From Nocardia testacea NBRC 100365 (GTDB taxonomy: Bacteria > Actinomycetota > Actinomycetes > Mycobacteriales > Mycobacteriaceae): a stretch of 64,000 nucleotides of DNA. A program made the translations under genes and the position numbers. The notes below the pieces were generated by a model, which saw only the letters and a program-made list of their open reading frames with translations, was not told where the DNA came from and did not search any database. Every line of letters begins with the position of its first letter. The stretch's first letter is position 1. The stretch is from positions 1 through 64,000 of the forward strand of contig NZ_BAGJ01000087.1 of assembly GCF_000308775.1 (NCBI RefSeq), in the 5' to 3' direction. This document shows positions 25,907-34,061 of this stretch, piece by piece.

Positions 25907-26728
25907 TCAGCGGCGCGCGCCACCCGGACCCCGCGTCTCGTACAACCGCCGGTAGAGCGTGAGCCACGCGTCCGGTGGCACCAGGCCCACCGGGGCGTCG
26001 GTCGGGATCGCGGCCTCCGCACACGCCGCGGCAACCGCACGCGCGGGGTGGATGCGGCGCAACGAGGCGGCGAGCGACCCGCCGACGCCGGAGAAACCGA
26101 GTTCGACCAGGCGCCGGTACTGCGCGCCGGATGCGGCGGGTAACAGAGGGGTGGGACGGCGGGCGATGTGCAGCACCGCCCCGTCCACCCGTGGGACCGG
26201 GAAGAACTCCCGGCGGTCGATCCGCTCGCCCAGCGTCGGTTCCGACTCCGGCCAGTGGGTGACGGTCAACTTGGTCCAACGGCCGTAGTCGCCGCTGTGC
26301 TTGCGCGCGAATTCGTATTGGGTGAGCAGTGTCGCCGAGGTCAGCCGTGGCGCGGCCAGGCACCAGCGCACGATATCGGTGCTCACCGCGAACGGAATGT
26401 TGGCGACCACGGCGAACGGTTCGCGCGGGGCGACGACTGTGCGGAAATCCTGGTTCCGCACCTGGAGACGGTGCTCACCGCCGTATCGGACGGCGAGCCG
26501 GCGGGCATAGTGCGGATCCTTCTCGTAGGCCACCACGCGGGCCGCGGCGGGGAGGAGGTGGCGGGTGAGCATACCGTCGCCGGGACCGATCTCGAGGACG
26601 AGATCGTCGCGGCCGATACCGGAAGCCCGCACGATTCGGCGAGCGATCCGGGGATCGGTGAGAAAATTCTGCGAGAGCCGCTTGCGGGTCGATGCGCGGG
26701 TACGCGAACCCGGAGCAGGGCGGGACAT
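25907..26728 (-). CDS. Erm-type 23S rRNA (adenine-N6)-methyltransferase
   Basis: 273 residues. N-terminal STRKRLSQNFLTDPRIARRIV, SAM-binding VLEIGPGDGMLTRHLL, catalytic NIPF (VANIPFAVSTDIVRWCL), and the actinobacterial Erm tail TQYEFARKHSGDYGRWTKLTV, FFPVPRVDGAVLHI and LGFSGVGGSLAASLRRIH. The tail distinguishes it from KsgA and is close to what I recall of ErmE-like proteins. Methylation of A2058 would give macrolide-lincosamide-streptogramin B resistance. ATG 26728 has GGAGG upstream. An MFS exporter gene lies upstream on the same strand. Confidence 0.85.
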   Translation of the reverse strand: MSRPAPGSRTRASTRKRLSQNFLTDPRIARRIVRASGIGRDDLVLEIGPGDGMLTRHLLPAAARVVAYEKDPHYARRLAVRYGGEHRLQVRNQDFRTVVAPREPFAVVANIPFAVSTDIVRWCLAAPRLTSATLLTQYEFARKHSGDYGRWTKLTVTHWPESEPTLGERIDRREFFPVPRVDGAVLHIARRPTPLLPAASGAQYRRLVELGFSGVGGSLAASLRRIHPARAVAAACAEAAIPTDAPVGLVPPDAWLTLYRRLYETRGPGGARR

Positions 26729-26824
26729 GGGATCCTCCGAAGAGTGGGCCGAATCGAAGACGCTGATTCGCCCGGACCCATGCCGGGGCAGGAGGCGGCG
26801 CGCAGTGGCGCCGAACGGTCGCGG

Positions 26825-26852
26825 CGGCGCCGATTCGAGTGAATCGGCGCCG
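26825..26852 (-). promoter_or_regulatory. Hairpin in the presumed erm leader
   Basis: Perfect 12-bp inverted repeat with a GAGT tetraloop, about 97 bases upstream of the methyltransferase ATG. On the minus strand it would form a very stable RNA stem in the 5' leader without a following U-run. Erm genes are often controlled by leader structures, so a regulatory hairpin is plausible. Confidence 0.5.
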
Positions 26853-26881
26853 ATCACCGCCAGGTGGTCCCGCGGCGGGGA

Positions 26882-26995
26882 TTACCCGGTGGGGTCAGCG
26901 GAGTGTGGGTGCACCGGCAGAGTCCGAGCTGCCGTGCGCGGCCGGATGTAGTACGCGCCGATCGCGCACACTCCGTTGCGGCACAAAGTTCCCAT
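26882..26995 (-). CDS. Possible 37-residue leader peptide upstream of erm
   Basis: Short frame on the erm strand: MGTLCRNGVCAIGAYYI at the start, then a basic Arg/Pro/His-rich tail. It ends 30 bases before the leader hairpin. A TAGGGT hexamer lies about eight bases before the ATG and could be a -10 for a near-leaderless message or a poor ribosome-binding site. No family is recognised; it could be chance. Confidence 0.35.
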   Translation of the reverse strand: MGTLCRNGVCAIGAYYIRPRTAARTLPVHPHSADPTG

Positions 26996-27051
26996 GGGGG
27001 CACACCCTAGGCGGGCCCGGCCGGCCGGGCCGCGGGCTCGTCGCCGCCGGA

Positions 27052-28545
27052 TCAGGCGGCGCCCGCGCCCTGCGGGCAGGGTATATCGTGCGATCGACCC
27101 GGCACTGTGGCCAGTTCCGCGAGGTCCGACTCGAAGCCGGGGGCGGCCGGGCCCGTATCGCCGGTGGCGCCCGCGGCAACCGCACCGGTGCGGAAGCTAC
27201 GGCTCAGTCGCCGGTAGTGCCGGCTGCCCAGCGCGTAGCCGGTGAAGAGCAGGCCGAGCACCCCCAACAGCACGAAGACCAGGGCCATTCCGCGGGCCTC
27301 GCCGGTGCCGAACCAGCCGCCGATCCAGCGCGCACCCGGCCCGGCGGTCATGAACGGGATGAAGAAGAACTGGGTCAGCGGGCTGACCAGGAACGCGGTG
27401 AGCGGCGAGGCCGCCTGTTCGACGCTCTGGGCGAACCCGAAGACCCGGCCCTGGCGCTGATAGGGCACGACCTTCTGCAGCACGGTCTGCTCGGCCGCTT
27501 CCGCAAAGGGCATGAGAACCATGAACACCGCCATCCCACCGATCAGCAGCAGGACGGAATCCTGGATCGGAAAGATCAGCATGACCGCCCACAGGGCCAG
27601 ATTGACGAGCAGGATCAACCGCACCGGGTTCGACGATGTCCCCGTGCGCGCAACCAACAGCCCGCCGACGATCATCACCGCGCTGAGCGCACCCCAGATC
27701 AAGCCCCACGCCTGAACCGACATCATCGACAGCGCGTACGGATCCATCAGGGCCATGAGTCCGCCGAACAGCAGATTGTTCAAAGCCGAGAACACAATGA
27801 GCGGGACCATGCCAGGGATGGCGCGGATGACGCGTACGGTCCCGCGCAGATCGACCCGCTGCGGTTCGCCCGCGGCGGCGGCGTGGGCGAGCGATTCCGG
27901 CAGCGTCAGTCCCCGCAGGTGCACCACCGCGACGGTGAGCACGGCGACGGCCAGCGTCAGCACGCCCAGCATGCCGTTCCAACCCACCAGCAGCGCACTG
28001 ACCACCGAGGTGAGCAGCTGGGAGATACCGCTCGTCGTACCGACCAGCCCGTTGGCCCGGTCCCGGTGGCGTTCGTCGAACATGGCGGTGACCACGGTGG
28101 GCAACGCGATCGTGCGCAGGCTCCCGGCCATCACTCCACTCATCGCGAGTACCACGAGCACCCACAGCCGGATACTCGCCGGATCGCGCCATGCCTCGGC
28201 GGGGGTGAGCGCGTAGTAGACCAGCGCGACGGCATAGATTCCGAGCGAGACGAGCGCGGATACCTGCATGACGCTCTTCTTGCGATGATGGTCGACGATG
28301 CTGCCGAACCACACCCCAGTGCCGGCCATCGCGACCAGGAAGAGGCCGGCGATCATCCCGGTGGCGAAAACCGATCGGGTCTGCAGGTACACGAAGAACG
28401 TGAGGCCGAACCACACGGTGAAGTTGATGAACGACACCACTAGCACGTTCACCAGTAGTTGTGCGAACGTCCGGACCGTGGAGTCGCCGAAATCGAGACG
28501 GGTCGCGGGTTCGGCGGCGGGGCGCCGGGTGGTTTCCATAGTCAT
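27052..28545 (-). CDS. MFS efflux transporter
   Basis: About 497 residues, 12 predicted transmembrane helices, no signal peptide. FVYLQTRSVFATGMIAGLFLVAMAGTGVWFGSIVDHHRKK carries the loop 2-3 basic motif. The arrangement resembles the MefA/EntS-like drug-export branch of MFS. Two in-frame ATGs (28545 and 28539) are possible. Location upstream of the erm-like gene suggests macrolide or related export, but that is inference. An inverted repeat overlapping a TTGACC hexamer lies directly upstream. Confidence 0.82.
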   Translation of the reverse strand: MTMETTRRPAAEPATRLDFGDSTVRTFAQLLVNVLVVSFINFTVWFGLTFFVYLQTRSVFATGMIAGLFLVAMAGTGVWFGSIVDHHRKKSVMQVSALVSLGIYAVALVYYALTPAEAWRDPASIRLWVLVVLAMSGVMAGSLRTIALPTVVTAMFDERHRDRANGLVGTTSGISQLLTSVVSALLVGWNGMLGVLTLAVAVLTVAVVHLRGLTLPESLAHAAAAGEPQRVDLRGTVRVIRAIPGMVPLIVFSALNNLLFGGLMALMDPYALSMMSVQAWGLIWGALSAVMIVGGLLVARTGTSSNPVRLILLVNLALWAVMLIFPIQDSVLLLIGGMAVFMVLMPFAEAAEQTVLQKVVPYQRQGRVFGFAQSVEQAASPLTAFLVSPLTQFFFIPFMTAGPGARWIGGWFGTGEARGMALVFVLLGVLGLLFTGYALGSRHYRRLSRSFRTGAVAAGATGDTGPAAPGFESDLAELATVPGRSHDIPCPQGAGAA

Positions 28546-28570
28546 GTACTCAACAACCTCGACATTGGTT

Positions 28571-28589
28571 CAGGTCAAGGGGTGACCTG
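28571..28589 (-). promoter_or_regulatory. Inverted repeat over the MFS gene promoter
   Basis: CAGGTCA-AGGGG-TGACCTG is a perfect 7-bp inverted repeat. Its left arm overlaps a minus-strand TTGACC (-35-like, plus coordinates 28573-28578), about 30 bases before the MFS start. Repressor or MerR-type activator binding would fit. Confidence 0.45.
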
Positions 28590-28665
28590 CCGGAACTATC
28601 ACCACCTCTGACCGCCGAGGCCGCCGAAAATGATCGGTGCCCGGAGAAATGCCGGCCGGCCCGGC

Positions 28666-30402
28666 TCACCGGCCCGCGGTCGGCACCGCGAAGGAGTCGG
28701 TGGTCTGCGCGGCATTGGCGATGACCTCTTCGGCGACCGCCTGCGTGCGCCACATCCGTGCCTCCGGCACGGCGCCGATCTGCTCGAGCAGATCGGCAAG
28801 GCTCGCCATGGACCGGATGTGCCGGCGCCCGGCCGCGACCCGCCACCATCGTTGCGCGGCATCGAATTCGTCGTGCCGGTAATAGAGGGCGCCCAGGTCG
28901 TAGGCGGCGCCGAGATGCCCGGCGTCGGCGGCTTCGGCCCACCACCGTGCGGCCTGCTCGTCGTCTCCCGCCGCGCACCGGGCCGCACCGAGTTCGTAGA
29001 GCCGATCCGGTCCGCCGGGGACGGTGGTGCTCTCGACGGCCGGGATCGGGGGCAGCGAACCATCGGCGACGGTATCGGCCGCCGAGGGCTCGTCGATGGC
29101 CGTCGATCCTTCCTCCGGGACGCGGTGGGCGGCCCGTGACGCGGTGAAATAGGCAGCGGGTAACGGGAATACGGAGGGCTCGTCCGCGCTGCGCGACTCC
29201 TGGACCGGCTCCGGGCCGTAATCCGGCAGGTCCGTCCCGCTGATCACCGGGACCAAGCCGGTCTGGTCGGGAGTGTCGGCCCATCCGTGGGCGAGGCCCG
29301 GAGCCGGGCCCGGGTCCTCCTCGGCGGTCCGTGTGTACCACTGTTCGGGTCCGGTGAGCAGTGTCGCCGGTCCGGAGAACGTGATCGCCGGCAGCGGATC
29401 GGGTACCGGTTCGTCGAACAGGGACGAGTAGTCGAAGAATTCGTCCGTGCCGTTGAGGGGCTCGACGAGGAAATCGGCACCGTCGACGTGCGGAGGGCAC
29501 AGGACCAGGTCCGCGAGACTGCAGGGATAGCCTTCCGATTCGCCACTGTCGGCCGCGGTCCGCCCGGAGCGCCCGGCCGGACCGGTGCCGCCCCGGCCCG
29601 GCGCGACGACGGCGGTGACCGTACTCGCCCCGGCGGCGGGCGGGCGCGGAACCGGTGCGCCACCGGATCCGGGGGGTACGGCGGGAACGGAGACCGACGG
29701 CACGACGCCGGTCGCGGGAGTGAACAGGCGTGGACGTGGATCCACGGGGGTGCTGCGGACCTCGACCACCAGGTCGGCGAAATGCGGCGGTCCCTCACCC
29801 ATACTGCACCACAGCACGGTGCGGTCGTTGTCCGTGCGTTCGACCACGATTCCGTAGTTTCCCGTCCAGGACCGGGGTTCGCCGGTGGCATCGGCCCAGA
29901 CCGGAGTCAGTACGAAGAGCGCGCCGGGAGAGTGCGCGGTCAGGTCGAAGGTGATTCCCCGCTCCAGGGCGTCGCGCCAGATGTCGACACCGGTCAGCCG
30001 CCGCCCGTCGATCTCGATGTACCCGTCCACCATGGACAGGCCGATGCCGACGCCGGTCAGCCCGGCGGGTGGCGTGGCCGACAGCAGGGTGATCGTGAGG
30101 GCCGCTGCCGCCGTGGGCAATTGTTCGCTGTAGAGCGGGTGGACCGCCGTGCCCTCCCAGTCGATCGGTTCGGCGCTGCGATAGCGGAACGCGAGTGCCG
30201 GATCGCCGGCGAGTGGGTCTGCCGGGGTCCCGGCGGCGGTCGGCGTGTCGAGCGTGTCGAGCGTATCGCTCGTCAGCAACGGTGTGGCATCGAGGCGCAC
30301 GCGGCGGAGGTACCTCGGTAGTTGCCCGGCACGCGGTGCCGAAGCGGGCATATCAGCCTGCGACGGAACAACTCCGGTCGACGACGATACCGGATCGAAC
30401 AT
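28666..30402 (-). CDS. Large protein with N-terminal unknown domain and C-terminal Sel1/TPR-like repeats
   Basis: 578 residues, no signal peptide. About 60-240 forms a folded-looking domain (AFRYRSAEPIDWEGTAVHPLY, GVGIGLSMVDGYIEIDGRRL, GITFDLTAHSPGALFVLTPVWADATGEPRSWTGNYGIVVERT). A Pro/Gly/Thr-rich linker follows, then two or three Sel1-like repeats near the end (LYELGAARCAAGDDEQAARWWAEAADAGHLGAAYDLGALYY). Sel1 repeats mediate protein contacts. The N-terminal domain is not recognised. ATG 30402 is chosen for a GGCAGGAT ribosome-binding site; the frame stays open to 30675. Confidence 0.65.
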   Translation of the reverse strand: MFDPVSSSTGVVPSQADMPASAPRAGQLPRYLRRVRLDATPLLTSDTLDTLDTPTAAGTPADPLAGDPALAFRYRSAEPIDWEGTAVHPLYSEQLPTAAAALTITLLSATPPAGLTGVGIGLSMVDGYIEIDGRRLTGVDIWRDALERGITFDLTAHSPGALFVLTPVWADATGEPRSWTGNYGIVVERTDNDRTVLWCSMGEGPPHFADLVVEVRSTPVDPRPRLFTPATGVVPSVSVPAVPPGSGGAPVPRPPAAGASTVTAVVAPGRGGTGPAGRSGRTAADSGESEGYPCSLADLVLCPPHVDGADFLVEPLNGTDEFFDYSSLFDEPVPDPLPAITFSGPATLLTGPEQWYTRTAEEDPGPAPGLAHGWADTPDQTGLVPVISGTDLPDYGPEPVQESRSADEPSVFPLPAAYFTASRAAHRVPEEGSTAIDEPSAADTVADGSLPPIPAVESTTVPGGPDRLYELGAARCAAGDDEQAARWWAEAADAGHLGAAYDLGALYYRHDEFDAAQRWWRVAAGRRHIRSMASLADLLEQIGAVPEARMWRTQAVAEEVIANAAQTTDSFAVPTAGR

Positions 30403-30648
30403 ATCCTGCCCCGCCTTTCCCACCGCTCCCGTTGACCCCGCAGCAATGCGGTGGCTATACCGTACTAGCCGGATCTCTCGCGCGGGGGCTGATTTCGCGG
30501 GCCACAAGATTTCGTGTGCGGATGTCGAGTTCCGCTGGTGCGGTACCTGCCGGCGACCGCGTGGAGAGCGCGGCGGAACGGCCCGGAGGCGGCGTGGCAC
30601 GGAGGTGACGCCGATCGGCGCGGAATTTCTCGGGCGGGGCGAGACCGG

Positions 30649-30679
30649 ATTTATGTGTAACCGACGGTTACACATAAAT
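30649..30679. promoter_or_regulatory. Perfect 31-bp palindrome in a divergent intergenic region
   Basis: Two 15-base arms around a single central A at 30664, with no mismatch. Core TGTAACCG-A-CGGTTACA, extended outward by AT-rich flanks. It lies in the 447-base gap between the divergent Sel1-repeat and PhoD-like genes, 171 bases before the latter. The rest of the gap shows no gene. This is the strongest operator-like element in the window; the cognate regulator is unknown. Confidence 0.75.
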
Positions 30680-30849
30680 TGGAGGGGTTCGAACCGAGGT
30701 CAGGGCCGAGAACCGGCGACAACGACACTGTACACCGGACGTTCCCCGACTTCCTCTCATCGGCTGTCGCCCGCCGTGCGACAGAGTCCGGCAACACTCG
30801 CCCGATGGTCACCGGGGCGTCATCCGGGGGCCACGGGGAAGTCGGCCGG

Positions 30850-32451
30850 ATGCGGGATCCATGGAACATGGACACCACACGCAGGCGCTTCCTGGCCGGG
30901 GGCGCCGCGACGGCCGTTCTGCTCGCCGGAACGACGGCGGGCAGCGCGAGATTGCGGGCGCCCCGGTTCCTGGGTGATCCGTTCACGCTGGGGGTCGCCT
31001 CCGGCGACCCCACCCCGGACGGGGTGGTCCTGTGGACGAGGCCGGCCCCCGACCCCGGCGCCCCGGACGGGTCGGGCGGAATGAACCGCGCGCCGGTGAC
31101 CGTCGACTACGAAGTCGCCCACGACGACCGGTTCCGGCAGGTCGTGCGCCGCGGCACCGTCGTCGCCGACCGCGCGCTGGGACATTCGGTGCATCCGGAG
31201 GTGCGGGGTCTCGAGCCGGCCCGCTGGTACTTCTACCGATTCCGGGCCGGGTCGGCGATCTCGCCGATCGGCCGTACCCGAACCGCGCCCGCATCCGGGC
31301 ACCCGGCCCACCGGTTGCGCTTCGCGTTCGCCTCCTGTCAGGCCTGGAACGACGGGTACTACACGGCCTATGACCATATGGCCGCGGAAGATCTGGACCT
31401 CGCCGTTCACCTCGGCGATTACCTCTACGAATATCCGATCGCACGCGGCCGCCCGGGAACCCCGCTCGAACCCGGGCTCCGTCGCGAGCCACGCGACCTC
31501 GCGGGCTATCGAATGCACTACGCCTGGTACAAATCCGATCCCGCGCTGCGGCGCGCGCATGCCGCCTTTCCGTGGCTGATCACCATGGACGACCACGAAC
31601 TGGCCGACGACTGGATGGGCGAGGCGGCGCGGATATCCGTGGATCGCGATCGGCTGACACCCATCTTCCGGGCGCGCCGGGCGATGTACGAGCACCAACC
31701 GCTGCGTCTGGCGCAGCTGCCCTCCGGTCCGCGGATCCGGGTGCACCGGCGCTACCGATTCGGCGATCTGGCCGAGTTCACGATGCTGGACACCCGCCAG
31801 TTCCGCCACGGCGACTCGATTCTCGGTACGCGCCAACGGGAGTGGCTGGTGTCGGGTTTCGCGAACTCGGCCGCGCGCTGGCAGATCCTGGGGAACCAGG
31901 TGGTGCTCGGTCGTACCGATCATGACGCGGGGCCTGCCGCAGAGCTGTCCGCCGACGCCTGGGACGGGTACCCCGCCGAACGTGCCGTGGTGCTGGCCGC
32001 CGCCGCACGGTCGGTGCGCAATCTGGTGGTGATCACCGGCGACCGGCACGAGAACTACGCCGCCGATCTACGGGCCGATCCCGCCGACCCGCGCACCCCG
32101 GTGGTGGCGACGGAATTCACCGGAACCTCGATCACCAGCGGTGGCGACGGTATCGATATCGGCGCTCGCGGAGCCGAGCTGCTCGCGGCCAACCCGGATC
32201 TGAAGTTCTGCAACGGGCAGCGCGGTTACGCTCGGGTCGAGGTGGACACGCAGATGTGGCGCACCGATTTCCGGGTGCTTCCCTACGTGAGCCGTCCGGG
32301 TGCGCCGATCTCGACCCGCGCCTCCTACGTGGTGGAGGATGCGGTGCCGGGGGTACGCCCGGCGTGGGACCACCGGCCGCGGTCCCCGTTGACGGCACGG
32401 CAGGTGGCGGCCGGTTCCGTGGTCGGCGAGCAGCCCGAGGACGCGCGCTGA
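30850..32451 (+). CDS. PhoD-like secreted alkaline phosphatase/phosphodiesterase
   Basis: 533 residues with a Tat signal: TTRRRFLAGGAATAVLLAG. PhoD-family features are the N-terminal fibronectin-like GVASGDPTPDGVVLWTR, metal-binding LAVHLGDYLYEY, MDDHELADDW, DTRQFR and VITGDRHENYAADL. Such enzymes are Tat-exported, Ca/Fe-dependent phosphodi/monoesterases that release phosphate outside the cell. ATG 30850; an in-frame ATG at 30868 would give a shorter signal. It converges tightly (14 bp) on the P450 gene. Confidence 0.9.
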   Translation: MRDPWNMDTTRRRFLAGGAATAVLLAGTTAGSARLRAPRFLGDPFTLGVASGDPTPDGVVLWTRPAPDPGAPDGSGGMNRAPVTVDYEVAHDDRFRQVVRRGTVVADRALGHSVHPEVRGLEPARWYFYRFRAGSAISPIGRTRTAPASGHPAHRLRFAFASCQAWNDGYYTAYDHMAAEDLDLAVHLGDYLYEYPIARGRPGTPLEPGLRREPRDLAGYRMHYAWYKSDPALRRAHAAFPWLITMDDHELADDWMGEAARISVDRDRLTPIFRARRAMYEHQPLRLAQLPSGPRIRVHRRYRFGDLAEFTMLDTRQFRHGDSILGTRQREWLVSGFANSAARWQILGNQVVLGRTDHDAGPAAELSADAWDGYPAERAVVLAAAARSVRNLVVITGDRHENYAADLRADPADPRTPVVATEFTGTSITSGGDGIDIGARGAELLAANPDLKFCNGQRGYARVEVDTQMWRTDFRVLPYVSRPGAPISTRASYVVEDAVPGVRPAWDHRPRSPLTARQVAAGSVVGEQPEDAR

Positions 32452-32465
32452 GCAGCGCCGCCGGC

Positions 32466-33722
32466 TCAGAAGACGGTCAGGCCCGGGGTGGGCGGGAAGG
32501 TGACCGGCAGGGCGGTGAGCGCCCGCTGGAACGGGCCCGGCCGCCAGACCGGTTCCTCCGGGCCGAAGGCGGGGCGCAGGTCGGGTAGGGCGTCCAGCAA
32601 CTGGTCGACGGCCTCTTCGGCGAGGAGGTAGACGATCGACCGGGCCTGCGCCGGGCAGGCGTGCGCGCCGGCGCCCCAGGCCAGATCGGTGCCGTGGCCG
32701 TGATGGTATGCGGCCGTGCGTTCGGGATCGTCGTGGCAGGCCGCCGCGCTGACCAGCACCGGTTGATCGGCGGGCAGCCACACATCCTCGATCAGGACCG
32801 GCAGCGGGGGGTAGACGATGCTGTGATGCGCCAGCGGCGGGTCGGTCGCGAGCACCTCCTCGAGCGCCGCCCGGGTGGGCGGCGCGAAGCCCACCTGATT
32901 GGTGGTGAACCGCGGGTCGAGCAGTATCAGCAGCAGCGTGTTGGCGATGAGATCCCGGGTCGGCTCGACCCCCGCCCGGTAGACCCCGAGCAACTGGTCG
33001 ACGAGTTCGGCATCCGACAGCTGGGCCGGATGCTCCAGCAGCCGGGTCGTGAGATCGTCGCCGGGGTCGGCGCGTTTGGCCGTGACGAGTTCGGCGAGGG
33101 CGGCCTCGGCCACGTTCGCCGCGTCTTCGTCGGTGCGCATATCGAAAACGGCGGTGAGCGCCGGCGTGAGTCGCTCGGCGAGGGCGGGCGGGCAACCGGC
33201 CAATTCACCGAGCACCCGGAACACCAGCGGGGTGACGTACCGGTCGAGGAGATCGGTGTCGCCGTCGGCGCAGAACTCGTTGATCAGGTCGACCGCGGCC
33301 CGTGCGATCACCGCCCGCAGCGAGTGCGGATCGACACCGGCGAGCGCCGCCACCGTCACCGCTCGGTACCGCTCGTGGTCGGCATCGTCGGTGCGCAGGG
33401 GATTCGGGCGATGGCGCATCGTCGCGACGATGGGCAGGCCGGCGGGGACCTTCTGTTGCCAGGCCCGCGGGTCGGCCGGGAAATGGGTGGGGTCTTCGAG
33501 GATGCGCAGGGCGGTGCGGTAGCCGAGGATCAAGGTGGCGGGCACGCCGGGCGCCAGATCCACCGGAGCCAGCGATCCGTACCGCGCGCGCATCCGCCGG
33601 TAGCAGCCGTGCGGATCGGCGGCGAATTCGGCGGTGTAGATCGGTATCCGGGATACCCCGGTCTCGGCGGCGGCATGTCTGCCGCGTCTGTGCGCCGGCT
33701 GCAGCCGGGTCGGCCCTGGCAC
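32466..33722 (-). CDS. CYP157-like cytochrome P450 lacking the EXXR arginine
   Basis: 418 residues. Heme-binding LAWGAGAHACPAQ with C356; I-helix AGVEPTRD at 250-257. The K-helix reads LEEVLATDPP, so the almost invariant EXXR arginine is alanine. The N-terminal RYGSLAPVDLAPGVPATLILGY and WQQKVPAGLP resemble the CYP157 P450s of Streptomyces conservons, which also lack a normal EXXR. No redox partner is adjacent. GTG 33722 is chosen for AGGGGG eight bases ahead. Whether it is catalytically active is open. Confidence 0.78.
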   Translation of the reverse strand: MPGPTRLQPAHRRGRHAAAETGVSRIPIYTAEFAADPHGCYRRMRARYGSLAPVDLAPGVPATLILGYRTALRILEDPTHFPADPRAWQQKVPAGLPIVATMRHRPNPLRTDDADHERYRAVTVAALAGVDPHSLRAVIARAAVDLINEFCADGDTDLLDRYVTPLVFRVLGELAGCPPALAERLTPALTAVFDMRTDEDAANVAEAALAELVTAKRADPGDDLTTRLLEHPAQLSDAELVDQLLGVYRAGVEPTRDLIANTLLLILLDPRFTTNQVGFAPPTRAALEEVLATDPPLAHHSIVYPPLPVLIEDVWLPADQPVLVSAAACHDDPERTAAYHHGHGTDLAWGAGAHACPAQARSIVYLLAEEAVDQLLDALPDLRPAFGPEEPVWRPGPFQRALTALPVTFPPTPGLTVF

Positions 33723-33947
33723 TCGAGGTACCCCCTGAGGTCGTGCGCCCGGTCCCCGGGCGCGACTGTACACCGGCCGCGGCGGGAACCCCCTGCTCGA
33801 AAGCGCTCGGCCGGTACGCCTTTCGCGTCTGGCGAGAGATGATACCCAGCCCGTCGCCGAAGTCGCATACGAACCGCCCGGCGTTTCGGCGCCGATTCCC
33901 CACCCTGCGGCGGGGGTCGCGGCGATCGGTTCTCTCTCGAGTCGACG

Positions 33948-34036
33948 GGTGTCACCACCCGGCCGACGTCGAGTTCCACGATGCGGTCGGCGCAATCGAA
34001 ACAGCGGTCGTCGTGCGTGATCACCATGCCCGGCGG
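33948..34036 (-). pseudogene. C-terminal fragment of a SyrD/PvdE-type ABC exporter
   Basis: The minus strand encodes PPGMVITHDDRCFDCADRIVELDVGRVV, matching the H-loop and terminal strand of cyclic-peptide/siderophore ABC exporters (ITHDDRYF..ADR...LD.GR). No Walker A, signature or membrane part exists nearby. It lies in the 339-base space between the P450 and PucR-type genes, so it is a relic left by a deletion. Confidence 0.6.
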
Positions 34037-34061
34037 CGGGTTCGGGTCCGGGGCGCCGGAG

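Noticed and set aside
25907..26728. KsgA (16S rRNA dimethyltransferase) as identity of the methyltransferase
   Set aside because: The C-terminal segments TGDYGRWTKLTV and GFSGVGGSLAASLRR are Erm-like, and KsgA-type neighbours are absent.
26839..28443. Open frame of 534 codons on the plus strand
   Set aside because: Antisense to the MFS gene; composition is Arg/His/Gln-rich with no family features, a GC-bias shadow.
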